Source of the DNA: Actinomadura citrea
GTDB taxonomy: Bacteria; Actinomycetota; Actinomycetes; Streptosporangiales; Streptosporangiaceae
DNA: 64,000 bases
Assembly (NCBI RefSeq): GCF_013409045.1
Contig: NZ_JACCBT010000001.1
Span: 7,976,669-8,040,668 of the forward strand
Direction of reading: 5' to 3'
Part shown: positions 1 to 8,464 of the stretch, piece after piece
Layout of the letters: the number at the start of each line of letters is the position of its first letter
Position numbering within the stretch: the stretch's first letter is position 1
Translations under genes and position numbers: made by a program
The notes under the pieces: generated by a model
Database searches by the model: none
The model's input: only the letters and a program-made list of their open reading frames with translations
What the model was told of the DNA's origin: nothing

Positions 1-816
1 CGGGTGCTTGGCCAGTTCCCGGGTCGCCACCAGCGCCGTGATCGCGGACGGGGAGACGATCTCGCCGCGCTCGTCCACCACGAAGCAGCGGTCGGCGTCG
101 CCGTCGAAGGCGAGGCCGATGTCGGCGCCGGTCTCGCGGACCTTGGCCTGCAGGTCGCGCAGGTTCTCCGGCTCGATCGGGTTGGCCTCGTGGTTGGGGA
201 AGGTGCCGTCCAGCTCGAAGTACAGCGGGACCAGGTCGATCGGAAGGCCCTCGAACACCGGGGGGACGGTGTGGCCGCCCATGCCGTTGCCCGCGTCCAC
301 GACGACCTTGAGCGGGCGGATGGACGACAGGTCGACCAGCGTCTTGAGGTGGTCGGCGTAGCCCTTCAGGATGTCGCGCCGCGTCACCGTGCCGGGCTCG
401 CCGTCGTAGGCGGGGACGCCGTTCTCGATCATCTCGCGGATCTCGCCGAGGCCGGTGTCGCGGCCGACCGGCCGGGCGCCGGCGCGGCACAGCTTCAGCC
501 CGTTGTACCGGGCCGGGTTGTGGCTGGCGGTGAACATGGCGCCGGGCAGGTCGAGGCTGCCGCTGGCGTAGTAGAGCATGTCCGTGGAGCCGAGCCCGGC
601 CTCGATGACGTCCGCGCCCTGGGACGTGGCGCCGCGCGCGAACGCCTCGGCCAGCGGGACCGACGACTCCCGCATGTCGTGGGCGGTGACGACCGCGCTC
701 GCCCCGGTGACGCGGACGAACGCCGCGCCGGTCGCCTCGGCGGTCGCGGGGTCGAGCTCGTCCGGCACCACGCCGCGGATGTCGTACGCCTTGAAGATCT
801 TGGCGAGGTCGCCCAC
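1..816 (-). CDS. manB: Phosphomannomutase/phosphoglucomutase, N-terminal part (3' end outside window)
   Basis: Interconverts hexose 6-phosphates and hexose 1-phosphates in the cytoplasm; mannose 1-phosphate would feed GDP-mannose synthesis. The 272 visible codons start at a GTG preceded by a GGAGCAGGAG-type ribosome site. The phosphoserine loop TASHNP lies at residues 96-101 (catalytic Ser98) and the metal-binding loop DGDADR at about residues 238-243, so domains I and II are present; domains III and IV are cut by the window edge. The mannose-specific assignment is inferred from neighbours: a DUF3499 gene follows upstream as in Streptomyces and Mycobacterium, and a mannose-1-phosphate guanylyltransferase-like gene lies at 15977. 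A phosphoglucomutase role cannot be excluded from the sequence. Confidence 0.9.
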   Translation of the reverse strand, partial: MGDLAKIFKAYDIRGVVPDELDPATAEATGAAFVRVTGASAVVTAHDMRESSVPLAEAFARGATSQGADVIEAGLGSTDMLYYASGSLDLPGAMFTASHNPARYNGLKLCRAGARPVGRDTGLGEIREMIENGVPAYDGEPGTVTRRDILKGYADHLKTLVDLSSIRPLKVVVDAGNGMGGHTVPPVFEGLPIDLVPLYFELDGTFPNHEANPIEPENLRDLQAKVRETGADIGLAFDGDADRCFVVDERGEIVSPSAITALVATRELAKHP

Positions 817-937
817 TCCTGCTCCCTGTCCGAAGAACCGTGCGCGGAAAACGGCAGGCTCACGAGCCTACCGGGAAGGGCGGGCGCGACCCGCCGCGAC
901 GTCGGACCGGGGATCGGGACGGGGCGGGGCCCCGCGT

Positions 938-1318
938 TCACTCCTGGCCGGGCTGCGTTCCGGCGGGCTCGGAGCGGAGCACGCGCAGGTGCCCCCGGCG
1001 GCCGACCTCGGTGCCCTGGCCGACCGGCTCGTGGCCGGTTCCGGGGGCGGGCCTGGCGGCCTCGCGGACCGCGTCGGCGAGGGCCTCCAGGTCGTCGGCG
1101 CTGGGCTCGGACTCCTCCTCGACGGGGAGCCGCACCAGCTCCCACCCCATGGGGGCGGTGAGCCGTTCGGAATGCTCGGCGCACAGGTCGTAGCAGTGCG
1201 GCTCGGCGTACGTTGCGAGCGGCCCCAGGACCGCGGTGGAGTCGCGGTAGACGTACGTGAGCGTGAACACTGCGGGCGCCTTGCAGGCGGTGCGGGAGCA
1301 AGTGCGGACGGGGCTCAC
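938..1318 (-). CDS. DUF3499 family protein
   Basis: Small conserved actinobacterial protein of unknown function, about 126 residues. After the start come CSRTAC and, about 40 residues later, CYDLC, two Cys pairs that could bind a metal as a small zinc ribbon; a motif TYVYRDSTAVLGPLATYAEPH lies between them. The C-terminal third is acidic and then basic and low-complexity. I chose the GTG that places the conserved SPVRTCSRTAC stretch at the N-terminus; an upstream in-frame ATG at 1369 would add 17 Gly/Arg-rich residues. It sits directly upstream of manB on the same strand and diverges from the zincin-like gene, the order seen around mycobacterial Rv3257c-Rv3259. Metal binding is inference. Confidence 0.8.
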   Translation of the reverse strand: MSPVRTCSRTACKAPAVFTLTYVYRDSTAVLGPLATYAEPHCYDLCAEHSERLTAPMGWELVRLPVEEESEPSADDLEALADAVREAARPAPGTGHEPVGQGTEVGRRGHLRVLRSEPAGTQPGQE

Positions 1319-1491
1319 GATGGCTGACCGTACCTCCCCCCACCCGGCTCCGCCACCACCCCGGCGCACGTGTCGCCGTTACCGGGCGATTTCCTTGGTA
1401 ACAACTACATTCCGTAATGACCTTGTGCACGGACCGTTCCGGGCGGTGCCTTGTGTGGGGGCCGCCGTGCGAGCGGAGGTACTCTTGTGGC

Positions 1492-1920
1492 GTGCGATCC
1501 CGTGTGGCAGGCGTACGGCGCCGCGACCGGCACGGTCGTGGCCTCCGTGGTCCTCTGACGCCCCCGCAGGCGCCGGTCTCACGTACCCGCGCGGAACGGT
1601 TCGCCGACCTCGTCGAGGACGAGGTCCGGCGGCTCGGTACGCGCTGGAGCCGCGAACTGGCCCGCGTGGAGTTCGCGGTCGAGGAGGTGCCGGGAGTCGA
1701 GCCGCTGTTCGACGGGCCCGTCCCGCTCGGCCAGACCCTCCCCGGCGACGGAGGCCGGCCGGTGCGCATCGTCGTCTACCGCCGCCCCGTCGAGGCCCGC
1801 GCCGCCGGCGAGGCCGAACTCTCCCAGATGATCCGCGACCTGCTCGTCGAAGAGGTCGCCGACCTGCTCGGCCTCTCCCCCGAGTCCGTCGACCCCAGCT
1901 ACGACACTCCCGACGACTGA
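1492..1920 (+). CDS. Zincin-like (metallopeptidase-family) protein lacking HExxH
   Basis: About 142 residues, matching the small actinobacterial zincin-fold family next to DUF3499. The N-terminus is basic (RRRDRHGRGLRGPL), the typical start of the family, which supports the GTG at 1492 with GGAGG twelve bases upstream over an ATG at 1417. The helix that should carry the zinc motif HExxH reads VEEVADLLGL: both His positions are replaced, so peptidase activity is unlikely. It diverges from the DUF3499 gene with an A+T-richer gap around 1390-1420 that probably holds both promoters. Function unknown; a structural or binding role is inference. Confidence 0.75.
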   Translation: MRSRVAGVRRRDRHGRGLRGPLTPPQAPVSRTRAERFADLVEDEVRRLGTRWSRELARVEFAVEEVPGVEPLFDGPVPLGQTLPGDGGRPVRIVVYRRPVEARAAGEAELSQMIRDLLVEEVADLLGLSPESVDPSYDTPDD

Positions 1921-2090
1921 CTGCGTTTCAAAGTCCCGGCCCACTTCGCTCGCCTGGCGGCTCGCTACGTGACCGGACCTGGGCGAACGCGGCATCGCTT
2001 CGCGATCAGCCCGGTTTCGCTCGCCTCCGGCTTCGCTGCACCGGGCAGGTCACGCGTTCGCGCGCGTGCCCGAGGCCACTTCGAGACAGG
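1921..2090. repeat. Structured intergenic element with nested inverted repeats
   Basis: The gap between two convergent genes is filled by nested inverted repeats. The outermost pair is imperfect: 1921-1941 against 2074-2089, both ending in GGCC/CTG-type bases. An inner perfect pair is CGTGACC at 1968-1974 with GGTCACG at 2048-2054, and a third arm pairs GCCCGGT with ACCGGGC at about 2009-2046. TTCGCTCGCCT-like words recur within it. It could act as a bidirectional terminator or be one copy of a dispersed intergenic repeat. No reading frame in it resembles a protein. Confidence 0.45.
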
Positions 2091-2122
2091 CCCTGGCCAC
2101 CCGGCCGTCCCGGGCTTCCGGA

Positions 2123-3565
2123 TCAGTTCGGGGTCAGGGCCGTCTGGGAGTCGGCGGTGGCCGGGAGGCGCAGGGTCGTGGGGGCCGGGACGATCGGCAG
2201 CACGGTGAACAGGTAGCCGCCGCCCTTGCCGGTGGCGAGGAGGCGGGACGCGTAGACGGGCGCCGAGCCGGGTTTCGGCATGATCACCGCGCCGAAGGAG
2301 GCGTCCGCACCGGTGCCGGGCGCGGCGAGTTCGGTCTCGACGGTCCGTCCGGCGGGGATCTCGACCTGCCGGGGGGCACCGGCGCCCTGCGCGTTCATGG
2401 TGGTGACCTGGACGCTCGCCGCCCCGGACGGGGCGGTCAGGGAGAGGGACGAGTCGAACCGGTTGTCGGCGACGACGCCGGGGCCGGACGCGCCGAGGGG
2501 CGGCGTGGCGGCCCCGTAGGCGACGTCGGCGCCCCGGTCGGCGGCGAAGCCCGCCAGGATGGGCCGGTCGGCGACGAGCCGGACGGCGGCGGCCCTGCCG
2601 GACAGGGCGCCGTCGAGGGGCACGGAGGTCACGGTCTTGCCGGGGGCGTCCAGGACGTCCTGGCCCTGCGGGGCGAAGGCGCCGTCAGCGGCGATCACCT
2701 GGACCCTGATCCGGGCGTCGGCCTCGCCGGGGACCGCGACCAGCAGGCGGCGCCCGCCGGAACCGCCCGGCACGCCGGGGACGAGGGCGGAGGCCGCGGG
2801 CGCGGCCGACTGCGGCAGCCACTCGATGCCCTTCTTCTCGCCGATCCGGACCCGCAGGGACGCGGCGACGCGGCCGCTGGTGGTGCGCACGCGCAGGGCG
2901 AGGTCGGCGGCGGTTTTGACGATGTCGCCGAGCCCTTCGGGCGACCCGCCGATCTTCACGACGCGGGTGGTGTAGGGCTCGACGGGCGTGCCGCGCCCCT
3001 CGGTGGTGTCGAGGGGGCCCTCGCCGGACAGGGCGGAGACGTCGACGGACGCGGGCTGCGCGTCGACGTTGGTCAGGTAGAGGTCGAGTTCGTCGGCGGC
3101 GACCGGCCCGGGGCCAAGGAACCACAGGTCGGTGCCGGGAGCTGCGCAGCGGACGCCGGCGAGGCCGCGGTCGTCGCCGCCGTTCTCGTGGGTCGTCTGC
3201 TCCGCCTCCAGCCCGCCGGCGATGGGACCGGTGGCGCGCAGGGTGTAGGAGTCCTCGCCGGACTTGGTGTCCTTGCCCCAGCCCTGGCCGGGCGACGTCA
3301 TGGACCCCAGCGGCGATCCGCCCTTCGTCGGCGCCATGTCGACGCGCCCGCCGCCCTTCTTGCGGCCGAGGGTCTGGACGGCGAGGCGGCCTCCCTCGTG
3401 TCCCGGGCAGACCGTGACGGCGTGCGTGACCGGCGCCTCGCGGCCCCTTTCGGACGCCTCGCCCGGACGGGAGAACGTCGCGGCGCCGTACAGGGCGGCG
3501 ACGGCGACGAGCATGAGGGCGGCGGTGGCGTAGCGCATGCCGAGGAGGCGCAGGACCTTGTCCAT
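2123..3565 (-). CDS. DUF5719 family membrane-anchored protein
   Basis: 480-residue protein with an N-terminal hydrophobic segment at about residues 10-28 (RYATAALMLVAVAALYGAA), then a long extracytoplasmic region without catalytic motifs. The composition, rich in Val, Thr, Gly and Ala with short alternating strands, suggests repeated beta-sandwich modules; two Cys (VCPGHEGG and VRCAAPG) could form a disulfide. The ATG overlaps the stop of the upstream glycosyltransferase gene (TGATG), so the two are translationally coupled and probably work in one membrane-associated step, as the equivalent pair in Streptomyces. The family has no established biochemical function. Confidence 0.8.
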   Translation of the reverse strand: MDKVLRLLGMRYATAALMLVAVAALYGAATFSRPGEASERGREAPVTHAVTVCPGHEGGRLAVQTLGRKKGGGRVDMAPTKGGSPLGSMTSPGQGWGKDTKSGEDSYTLRATGPIAGGLEAEQTTHENGGDDRGLAGVRCAAPGTDLWFLGPGPVAADELDLYLTNVDAQPASVDVSALSGEGPLDTTEGRGTPVEPYTTRVVKIGGSPEGLGDIVKTAADLALRVRTTSGRVAASLRVRIGEKKGIEWLPQSAAPAASALVPGVPGGSGGRRLLVAVPGEADARIRVQVIAADGAFAPQGQDVLDAPGKTVTSVPLDGALSGRAAAVRLVADRPILAGFAADRGADVAYGAATPPLGASGPGVVADNRFDSSLSLTAPSGAASVQVTTMNAQGAGAPRQVEIPAGRTVETELAAPGTGADASFGAVIMPKPGSAPVYASRLLATGKGGGYLFTVLPIVPAPTTLRLPATADSQTALTPN

Positions 3566-6500
3566 CAGGACACCTCCTCCGTGCTGGGCTCCTCCGCGGG
3601 TTCCGGTGGCTCCGACGGCTCTGCGGGCGCGGCGGGCGGCAGCGCGCGCTGGACGCGGGCACGGGGCGCGCGGCGCCGTCCTCGCCGTCCGCGGCGGCGT
3701 TCCCGCTCTCTGGCGAGCATGAGGGTGTCGGTCTGCGCGCCCGGCAGCGCCAGGACGGCCACCACCAGGACGGCGATCCCCTGGACGACGACCCAAATGT
3801 GCCGCATCGTCATCGACCGGGTCAGTTCGAACTCTCCTCCGGCGGTGGGGATGTCGTATCCCTGCGCCCAGCCGTCCACGGTCCGTGCCTTGACGTCGTC
3901 GCCGTTCAGCGTGGCCCGCCAGCCACCGTCGGCCGGTTCTGCCAGGAGAAGCGTGCGTCGGCCTGTGCCCGGCGGGATCTGCACGCGGGCGTTGACGCGC
4001 CCGGTGGACAGAGGCGTGACCGTTGAACCTTGCAGAAGCATCATCCGGGCGGACGTCGCCTGGAGCCGCCACACGGCGAACGTGCCCGTGCGGCTGAGGC
4101 GCGTCAGTTCGGGCGAGGCGTCCAGGACCTTGGTGAGCGGGTCGTCCGCGGGGTGCGGCACCAGCAGGTACTGGACGCCCATCCGCGTCAGCGCGGGCCC
4201 GTCGTCGCCCTCCCGGCCGGCGGACAGGCCGGCGACGAGGTCGTCCATCCGGTCGTGGGCCCGGCCCTTGACGGCGACCTCCGACTCCCCCAGGTGGGGC
4301 CGTGCGCCCCTGAGGACCGTGTAGGAGACCCGGCCGGTCGGCTCCCGGTGCAGGACGAGCGTCCTGACTCCGCCGGTCCCCTGGACGAACTGGGGAACCG
4401 TGTCGGGGTCGAGCCTGCCGAGCGGGCCGCCCGCGCCGCCGGCCACCCAGAGCGCGGCCGCGAGGACGGGGGCCGTGAGCGCGGCGGCGAGCACGACCGC
4501 ACCGCCCGCCTTGTAGATCAGGTGCTGGCCCGCCAGGGCCTCGGTGGCGCGCTGGACGGCGGCGGTGGCGGCGAGCAGGACGCCGGCGCCGGCGAACAGC
4601 AGCGCCACACCGGGCCACACCGGCGCCTCGTCGGCCCCCTTGGTGACGGTGGCGGCGCTGGTCAGCACCGCGACGAGCAGCCCGAAGACCGCCAGCAGCC
4701 AGCCGGCGAGCACATGGCCCCGGCGGCTGCGGAGCGGCAGCGCGCAGACGGCGACCGCGAGCAGCCCCGCGAGCGCCCACCGCGCGGGCGTGCCCGGCCC
4801 TCCCGGGTCGAGCGCCAGCAGGTCGGCCGGGGCGGCGGGGGCGAACCGCCGGTGCAGGCCCGCCTCGGTCAGGAAGCGGGACGGGTGGAACAGCAGGCCG
4901 GCGGTCCACGGGAGCGTCAGCAGCGGCGGGACGCCGAGCGCGATGGCCAGGCCGCGCAGGCCCTGCCGCCCCGGCCGGTCCAGCAGCGCCCGCACCATCC
5001 CGGCGGCCAGCAGGGCGATCGGCCAGATCAGCGGGACGAAGGACATCGTGACGGCGAGCAGCAGCGCGACCGTCCAGGCGGCCCGTCCCGCGCGCTTGCG
5101 GCGCGTCCGGGCGTCCAGCCCGGCGGCCTCCGACCGGGGGAGGCCGTAGAGGCGGGCGGCGTGCACGGCGATCAGCGGCAGCAGGACGAGGACGAGGCAG
5201 GTCCCGATCCGCCCGCCCGCGACGGCGCCGGTCGCGGCGGGAAGCAGCGCGTACACGGCGGCGAACCAGGCGCGGACGGCCGAGACCGGGACGCGGCGGC
5301 CGGACGCGCGGGCGCGCCGTCCCGTCCGCGGCGCCTCCACCACCAGCAGCCGCGAGGCGCGGTAGGCGGTGAGCCCGGCCAGCGGGACGCTGCCGAGCAG
5401 CAGGACCGCCACCGCCAGCCACGGCTTGCCGAACGCCGCGCTGGACAGCACCGCGAGGACCCCGACGTGCGGGGGGCTGCCGGCGTCGGTGCCGAGCCCC
5501 ACCGGGTGCCAGCCGGACAGGTACTGCGCCCACAGGTCGCCCGCGCCGCCCCACGCGGGGACGAGCGCGCCGCCGCCGAGCCGCCCGGCGGCCGTCGCCA
5601 GGGAGCGTTCGGCGGCGACCGTCACGGCGGCGAGCCCGAGCACGACCATCACGCCGGGACGGGCGAGGAACCGGCGGATCGGGCCGGGCTCGTCGGCCGT
5701 GAGGTCGTCGTCCCTGTCCTCGCGGTCGCGCTCGTGGGCGGCGAAGTACTCCGAGACCGCCTCGCCGGCCCGGCGCAGCACGACCCAGCGCGTCTGGAAC
5801 CGCCGGACGCTGCGCCGCACGCGCGTGCGGCCCTCGGCGCGGGCGGCCCGCGCCCGCCGGAGCCGGCCGGGCGAGCGCAGCACGTCGCCGAGCGCGCGCA
5901 GCTCCTCGCGGGCCATGCCCGGCCGCTTGGTCGCCACCAGGACGAGGGCGTGCGCGAGCGACGCCCACACGTTGCGGACGAGGGCCCGCAGCATCGCTCC
6001 GAGCGGCTGGTTGGCGAGCAGGGTGAGCAGTGCGTTGCGACGATCGCGGCGGGCGGGGTGCTCGGCGGTCATGCCGATCTCGCGGAGCCCGCGCCGGGAC
6101 GCCTCCGCGTGGTAGACGACGGCGTCGCTCGCGGTGACGACCCGGTGGCCGGCGGCGTGGACGCGCCAGCAGAAGTCCAGGTCGTCGCGGAAGAGGCCGT
6201 ACTCGACGTCGAAGCCGCCGAGGCGGTCCCACACGTCGCGGCGGACCAGCATGCCCGCGCTGCCGACCGACAGGACGTCCCGGACGCCGTCGTGCTGGCC
6301 CTGGTCGAACTCGCGCCGGTCCAGGCCGGTGTGGCGGCGCCCGGCGGAGTCGACGGTGACGCCGAGCTCGCGCAGGACGCGGCGGTCGTCCCAGTCGCGG
6401 ACCTTGGGGCCGAGCACCGCCACGTTGGGGTCGGCGGCGGCCGTCCGCAGCAGCCGGTCGAGCGCGTCGCGGTCGGGCGCGCAGTCGTCGTGCAGCAGCC

Positions 6501-6843
6501 AGATCCACTCCGTGCGGGGCTTGCGGGATCCCTGGGCCTCGTCGGCGTGGTGGGCGGCGGACTCGTCCTCCGGGACGGGCGCGGACGCGGCGTCCTGGCG
6601 CAGCGCCTCGGCGATGGCCTCGCCGTAGCCGGTGGTGCGGGGCAGCGTGAGGACCTCGTCCTCGCCGACGACCTCCGCGAGGACGGCGGGGCCGCGGTCG
6701 GTGCTGCCGGTGTCGACGGTCACGAGGCGTTGCACGGGGCGCGACTGCGTCAGCAGCGCCTTCAGCGCCTCCGGAAGCCACCGCGCGCCGTCGTGCGCGA
6801 CGAGGACGGCGGTGACGACATGGCGATCGAGGGTGGGGGCCAA
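3565..6843 (-). CDS. Very large multispanning GT2-family glycosyltransferase
   Basis: About 1092 residues. An N-terminal cytosolic GT2 domain (VVTAVLVAHDGARWLPEAL, then VDTGSTD, then LLHDDCAPD as the DxD-type motif, then SAGMLVRRDVWDRLGGFD) covers about residues 1-280. It is followed by a basic linker and a region of many hydrophobic helices from about residue 390 to 850, then a soluble extracytoplasmic part and a last helix before a charged, Pro/Glu-rich tail. Such proteins transfer sugars from activated donors to lipid or wall polymers; donor and acceptor are not visible. A TTG at 6843 is taken as start because a strong hairpin terminator for whiB (6928-6957) lies inside the longer frame starting at 6987; the upstream ATG remains possible. 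Coupled to the DUF5719 gene. Confidence 0.75.
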   Translation of the reverse strand: MAPTLDRHVVTAVLVAHDGARWLPEALKALLTQSRPVQRLVTVDTGSTDRGPAVLAEVVGEDEVLTLPRTTGYGEAIAEALRQDAASAPVPEDESAAHHADEAQGSRKPRTEWIWLLHDDCAPDRDALDRLLRTAAADPNVAVLGPKVRDWDDRRVLRELGVTVDSAGRRHTGLDRREFDQGQHDGVRDVLSVGSAGMLVRRDVWDRLGGFDVEYGLFRDDLDFCWRVHAAGHRVVTASDAVVYHAEASRRGLREIGMTAEHPARRDRRNALLTLLANQPLGAMLRALVRNVWASLAHALVLVATKRPGMAREELRALGDVLRSPGRLRRARAARAEGRTRVRRSVRRFQTRWVVLRRAGEAVSEYFAAHERDREDRDDDLTADEPGPIRRFLARPGVMVVLGLAAVTVAAERSLATAAGRLGGGALVPAWGGAGDLWAQYLSGWHPVGLGTDAGSPPHVGVLAVLSSAAFGKPWLAVAVLLLGSVPLAGLTAYRASRLLVVEAPRTGRRARASGRRVPVSAVRAWFAAVYALLPAATGAVAGGRIGTCLVLVLLPLIAVHAARLYGLPRSEAAGLDARTRRKRAGRAAWTVALLLAVTMSFVPLIWPIALLAAGMVRALLDRPGRQGLRGLAIALGVPPLLTLPWTAGLLFHPSRFLTEAGLHRRFAPAAPADLLALDPGGPGTPARWALAGLLAVAVCALPLRSRRGHVLAGWLLAVFGLLVAVLTSAATVTKGADEAPVWPGVALLFAGAGVLLAATAAVQRATEALAGQHLIYKAGGAVVLAAALTAPVLAAALWVAGGAGGPLGRLDPDTVPQFVQGTGGVRTLVLHREPTGRVSYTVLRGARPHLGESEVAVKGRAHDRMDDLVAGLSAGREGDDGPALTRMGVQYLLVPHPADDPLTKVLDASPELTRLSRTGTFAVWRLQATSARMMLLQGSTVTPLSTGRVNARVQIPPGTGRRTLLLAEPADGGWRATLNGDDVKARTVDGWAQGYDIPTAGGEFELTRSMTMRHIWVVVQGIAVLVVAVLALPGAQTDTLMLARERERRRGRRGRRRAPRARVQRALPPAAPAEPSEPPEPAEEPSTEEVS

Positions 6844-6927
6844 GGGTCGCTCGATCTGTGGGACGGACGGTGTCGGTGCCGGCCGGACGGGCGGTGCGCG
6901 ACGAGCACGCGGTGCCGGACGGACAGC

Positions 6928-6957
6928 AGCCGTGCCGGCCCTGGGGCCGGCACGGCT
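6928..6957 (-). terminator. Rho-independent-like hairpin downstream of whiB
   Basis: A perfect 13-bp inverted repeat (AGCCGTGCCGGCC / GGCCGGCACGGCT) with a four-base loop lies about 67 bases beyond the whiB stop. No long T-run follows, as is usual for actinobacterial terminators. Confidence 0.7.
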
Positions 6958-7024
6958 GATAACTGTACGCGTGGCCGCGCCGGGCACGCTCCGGATCCAC
7001 CGATCCGGGGGCGCGGCCCGCGGG

Positions 7025-7288
7025 TCAGACGGCCTGCCGCTTCAGCTTCCGGCGTTCCCGCTCGGAGAGCCCTCCCCAGATGCCGAACCGCTCATCGTGC
7101 TGCAGCGCGTACTCAAGGCACTCCGTACGCACCTCGCATGCCCGGCACACCTTCTTGGCCTCGCGAGTGGAGCCGCCCTTCTCCGGAAAAAACGCCTCCG
7201 GGTCCGTCTGCGCGCACAGGGCGCGCTCCTGCCAGCCCAACTCTTCGCCGTCTGTGCCGTGCGCCAGCGGGATGACCACCTCGCTCAC
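7025..7288 (-). CDS. whiB: WhiB-family iron-sulfur regulator (WhiB/WhiB2 type)
   Basis: 87-residue transcription factor. Four cysteines at 25, 48, 51 and 57 (C-x22-C-x2-C-x5-C) would ligate a [4Fe-4S] cluster. The turn GIWGG at 69-73 is the sigma-factor contact of the family, and the basic tail RERRKLKRQ is the usual DNA-binding end. Length and position, beside the large glycosyltransferase and next to fbiA/fbiB, match Streptomyces WhiB and mycobacterial WhiB2/WhmD, which act in septation and sporulation with a BldD/WhiA-type network; that role is inferred from the family. A hairpin terminator follows, and a palindrome lies in the promoter region. Confidence 0.93.
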   Translation of the reverse strand: MSEVVIPLAHGTDGEELGWQERALCAQTDPEAFFPEKGGSTREAKKVCRACEVRTECLEYALQHDERFGIWGGLSERERRKLKRQAV

Positions 7289-7362
7289 AGCGCACCTCCC
7301 TGCCCGTGGAACCCCCTGGTCAATGCCCTCCCACGAGTTCCTTCCCCCGAGACGGCATTGAA

Positions 7363-7392
7363 ACTACACCGACGAAATTACACGCGTGTAGT
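7363..7392. promoter_or_regulatory. Palindromic element in the whiB upstream region
   Basis: The 237-base gap upstream of whiB is A+T-rich for this genome. It contains a perfect 12-bp palindrome TACACGCGTGTA (7379-7390) and a wider inverted pair ACTACAC (7363-7369) / GTGTAGT (7386-7392), 71-104 bases before the start codon. The placement fits an operator of the developmental whiB promoter; the regulator cannot be named from sequence alone. Confidence 0.4.
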
Positions 7393-7525
7393 AGCCGCCC
7401 CGTCAAGCCGGAAGGCATTCCCGGGTGACATAGCGGGTTTTGCCGGGATGGGCATGCTGACCTTTGGATGAAGATCAGTTAATCGGGCGGTCACCACCGG
7501 AAGCGGCGGCTTCGCCGTGGGATTC

Positions 7526-8464
7526 TTACTGCGGGGGCGGGGGCCGGTTGTCCCGGTACCAGTCGCCGCCCTCCTGGTCGCCGCCCTGCGGCGGGGCGGG
7601 CTGGGTGCCCTGCGGGTCCTGGCCGGAGCCGCCGCTGCCGCCGTAGGCACGGGTCCACTCGCCCATGTCCTCCTGCTCGGCGGGCGGCTGCCCCTGCTGC
7701 GGGCCCGCCTGGTAGCCGCCCTGGCCGCCGTACTGCTGGTACTCCTGCGGCTGGCCGTACTGCTGCTGCTCGTAGCCAGGCTGGCCGGGCTGGCCGTACT
7801 GCTGCTGGCCGTACTGCTGCTGCTCGTACCCCGGCTGGGCGGGCTGCTGCCCTTCACCGCCCTGCTGCCCGTACTGCTGGTACTGCTGGTACTGCTGCTG
7901 GCCGTACTGCTGGTCGTAACCCTGCTGGGCAGGCTGCTGGCCGTACTGCTGCTGGCCCGGCTGGCCCTGCTGGTAGCCGAAGTCGGGGTAGCCCCCCTGC
8001 TGCTGCATCTGCGGCTGCGGGCGGGGCGGCTGCATCCCCTTGAAGACCGTGAAGGCGAACCAGCCGCCGACGCCGACCACGGCCAGGTCGCCGGCGCCGA
8101 TCAGGAAGGTCGTGAGCTTGGTCACCGCGCCCGCGTAGTCGGAGTTGGCGAGCATCCCGCTCAGCCACGAGATCACGCCGAACAGCCCGATGCCGCCGAG
8201 GACGCCGAGCGCCCCCATCGTGATCGTCCGCGCCTGCGGGGTCGGGGTGCCGCCCCAGGTCGTCAGCAGGATCGCCAGGACGACGAGGCCGACCATCGCG
8301 ACCTGCAGGAACGTCCCGTCGTTGGTCTGGCCGAGGGCGCGCAGCGTGAAGCTGCCCCCGCCGCCGAGGAGCGAGATGATGCCCGCGAGAAGGTGGACGC
8401 CCGCCGCGGCGAGCAAAACCCAGGCGGCCGGTTCGCGCAGGCGCTGGACGGCTTCCTTGTTCAC
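7526..8464 (-). CDS. Four-helix membrane protein with long Q/Y/G-rich tail
   Basis: 312 residues. The N-terminal half has four hydrophobic segments at about residues 12-33, 46-66, 77-98 and 110-135. The C-terminal half, from about residue 140, is an extreme low-complexity tract of Gln, Tyr, Gly and Pro with units such as QQYGQ, GYEQQQYGQ and PGQPGYEQQ. It ends in GEWTRAYGGSGG and a Pro run. The GTG start has GGAG eight bases upstream. Actinobacterial proteins of this plan are uncharacterised; the tail is of the kind that phase-separates or interacts with wall-growth complexes, which is inference. The same terminal motif occurs in the otherwise different protein at 62779. It lies between whiB and fbiA, divergent from fbiA. 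Confidence 0.8.
   Translation of the reverse strand: MNKEAVQRLREPAAWVLLAAAGVHLLAGIISLLGGGGSFTLRALGQTNDGTFLQVAMVGLVVLAILLTTWGGTPTPQARTITMGALGVLGGIGLFGVISWLSGMLANSDYAGAVTKLTTFLIGAGDLAVVGVGGWFAFTVFKGMQPPRPQPQMQQQGGYPDFGYQQGQPGQQQYGQQPAQQGYDQQYGQQQYQQYQQYGQQGGEGQQPAQPGYEQQQYGQQQYGQPGQPGYEQQQYGQPQEYQQYGGQGGYQAGPQQGQPPAEQEDMGEWTRAYGGSGGSGQDPQGTQPAPPQGGDQEGGDWYRDNRPPPPQ

Noticed and set aside
4..1161. Plus-strand open frame over the first kilobase
   Set aside because: Complement of manB and DUF3499; the composition is shadow-like and the minus strand has catalytic motifs.
2123..7000. Single open frame of 1625 codons on the minus strand
   Set aside because: Only the last 480 codons (DUF5719) look like protein; the rest is the Arg/Pro/Ala-rich shadow of the glycosyltransferase in another frame.
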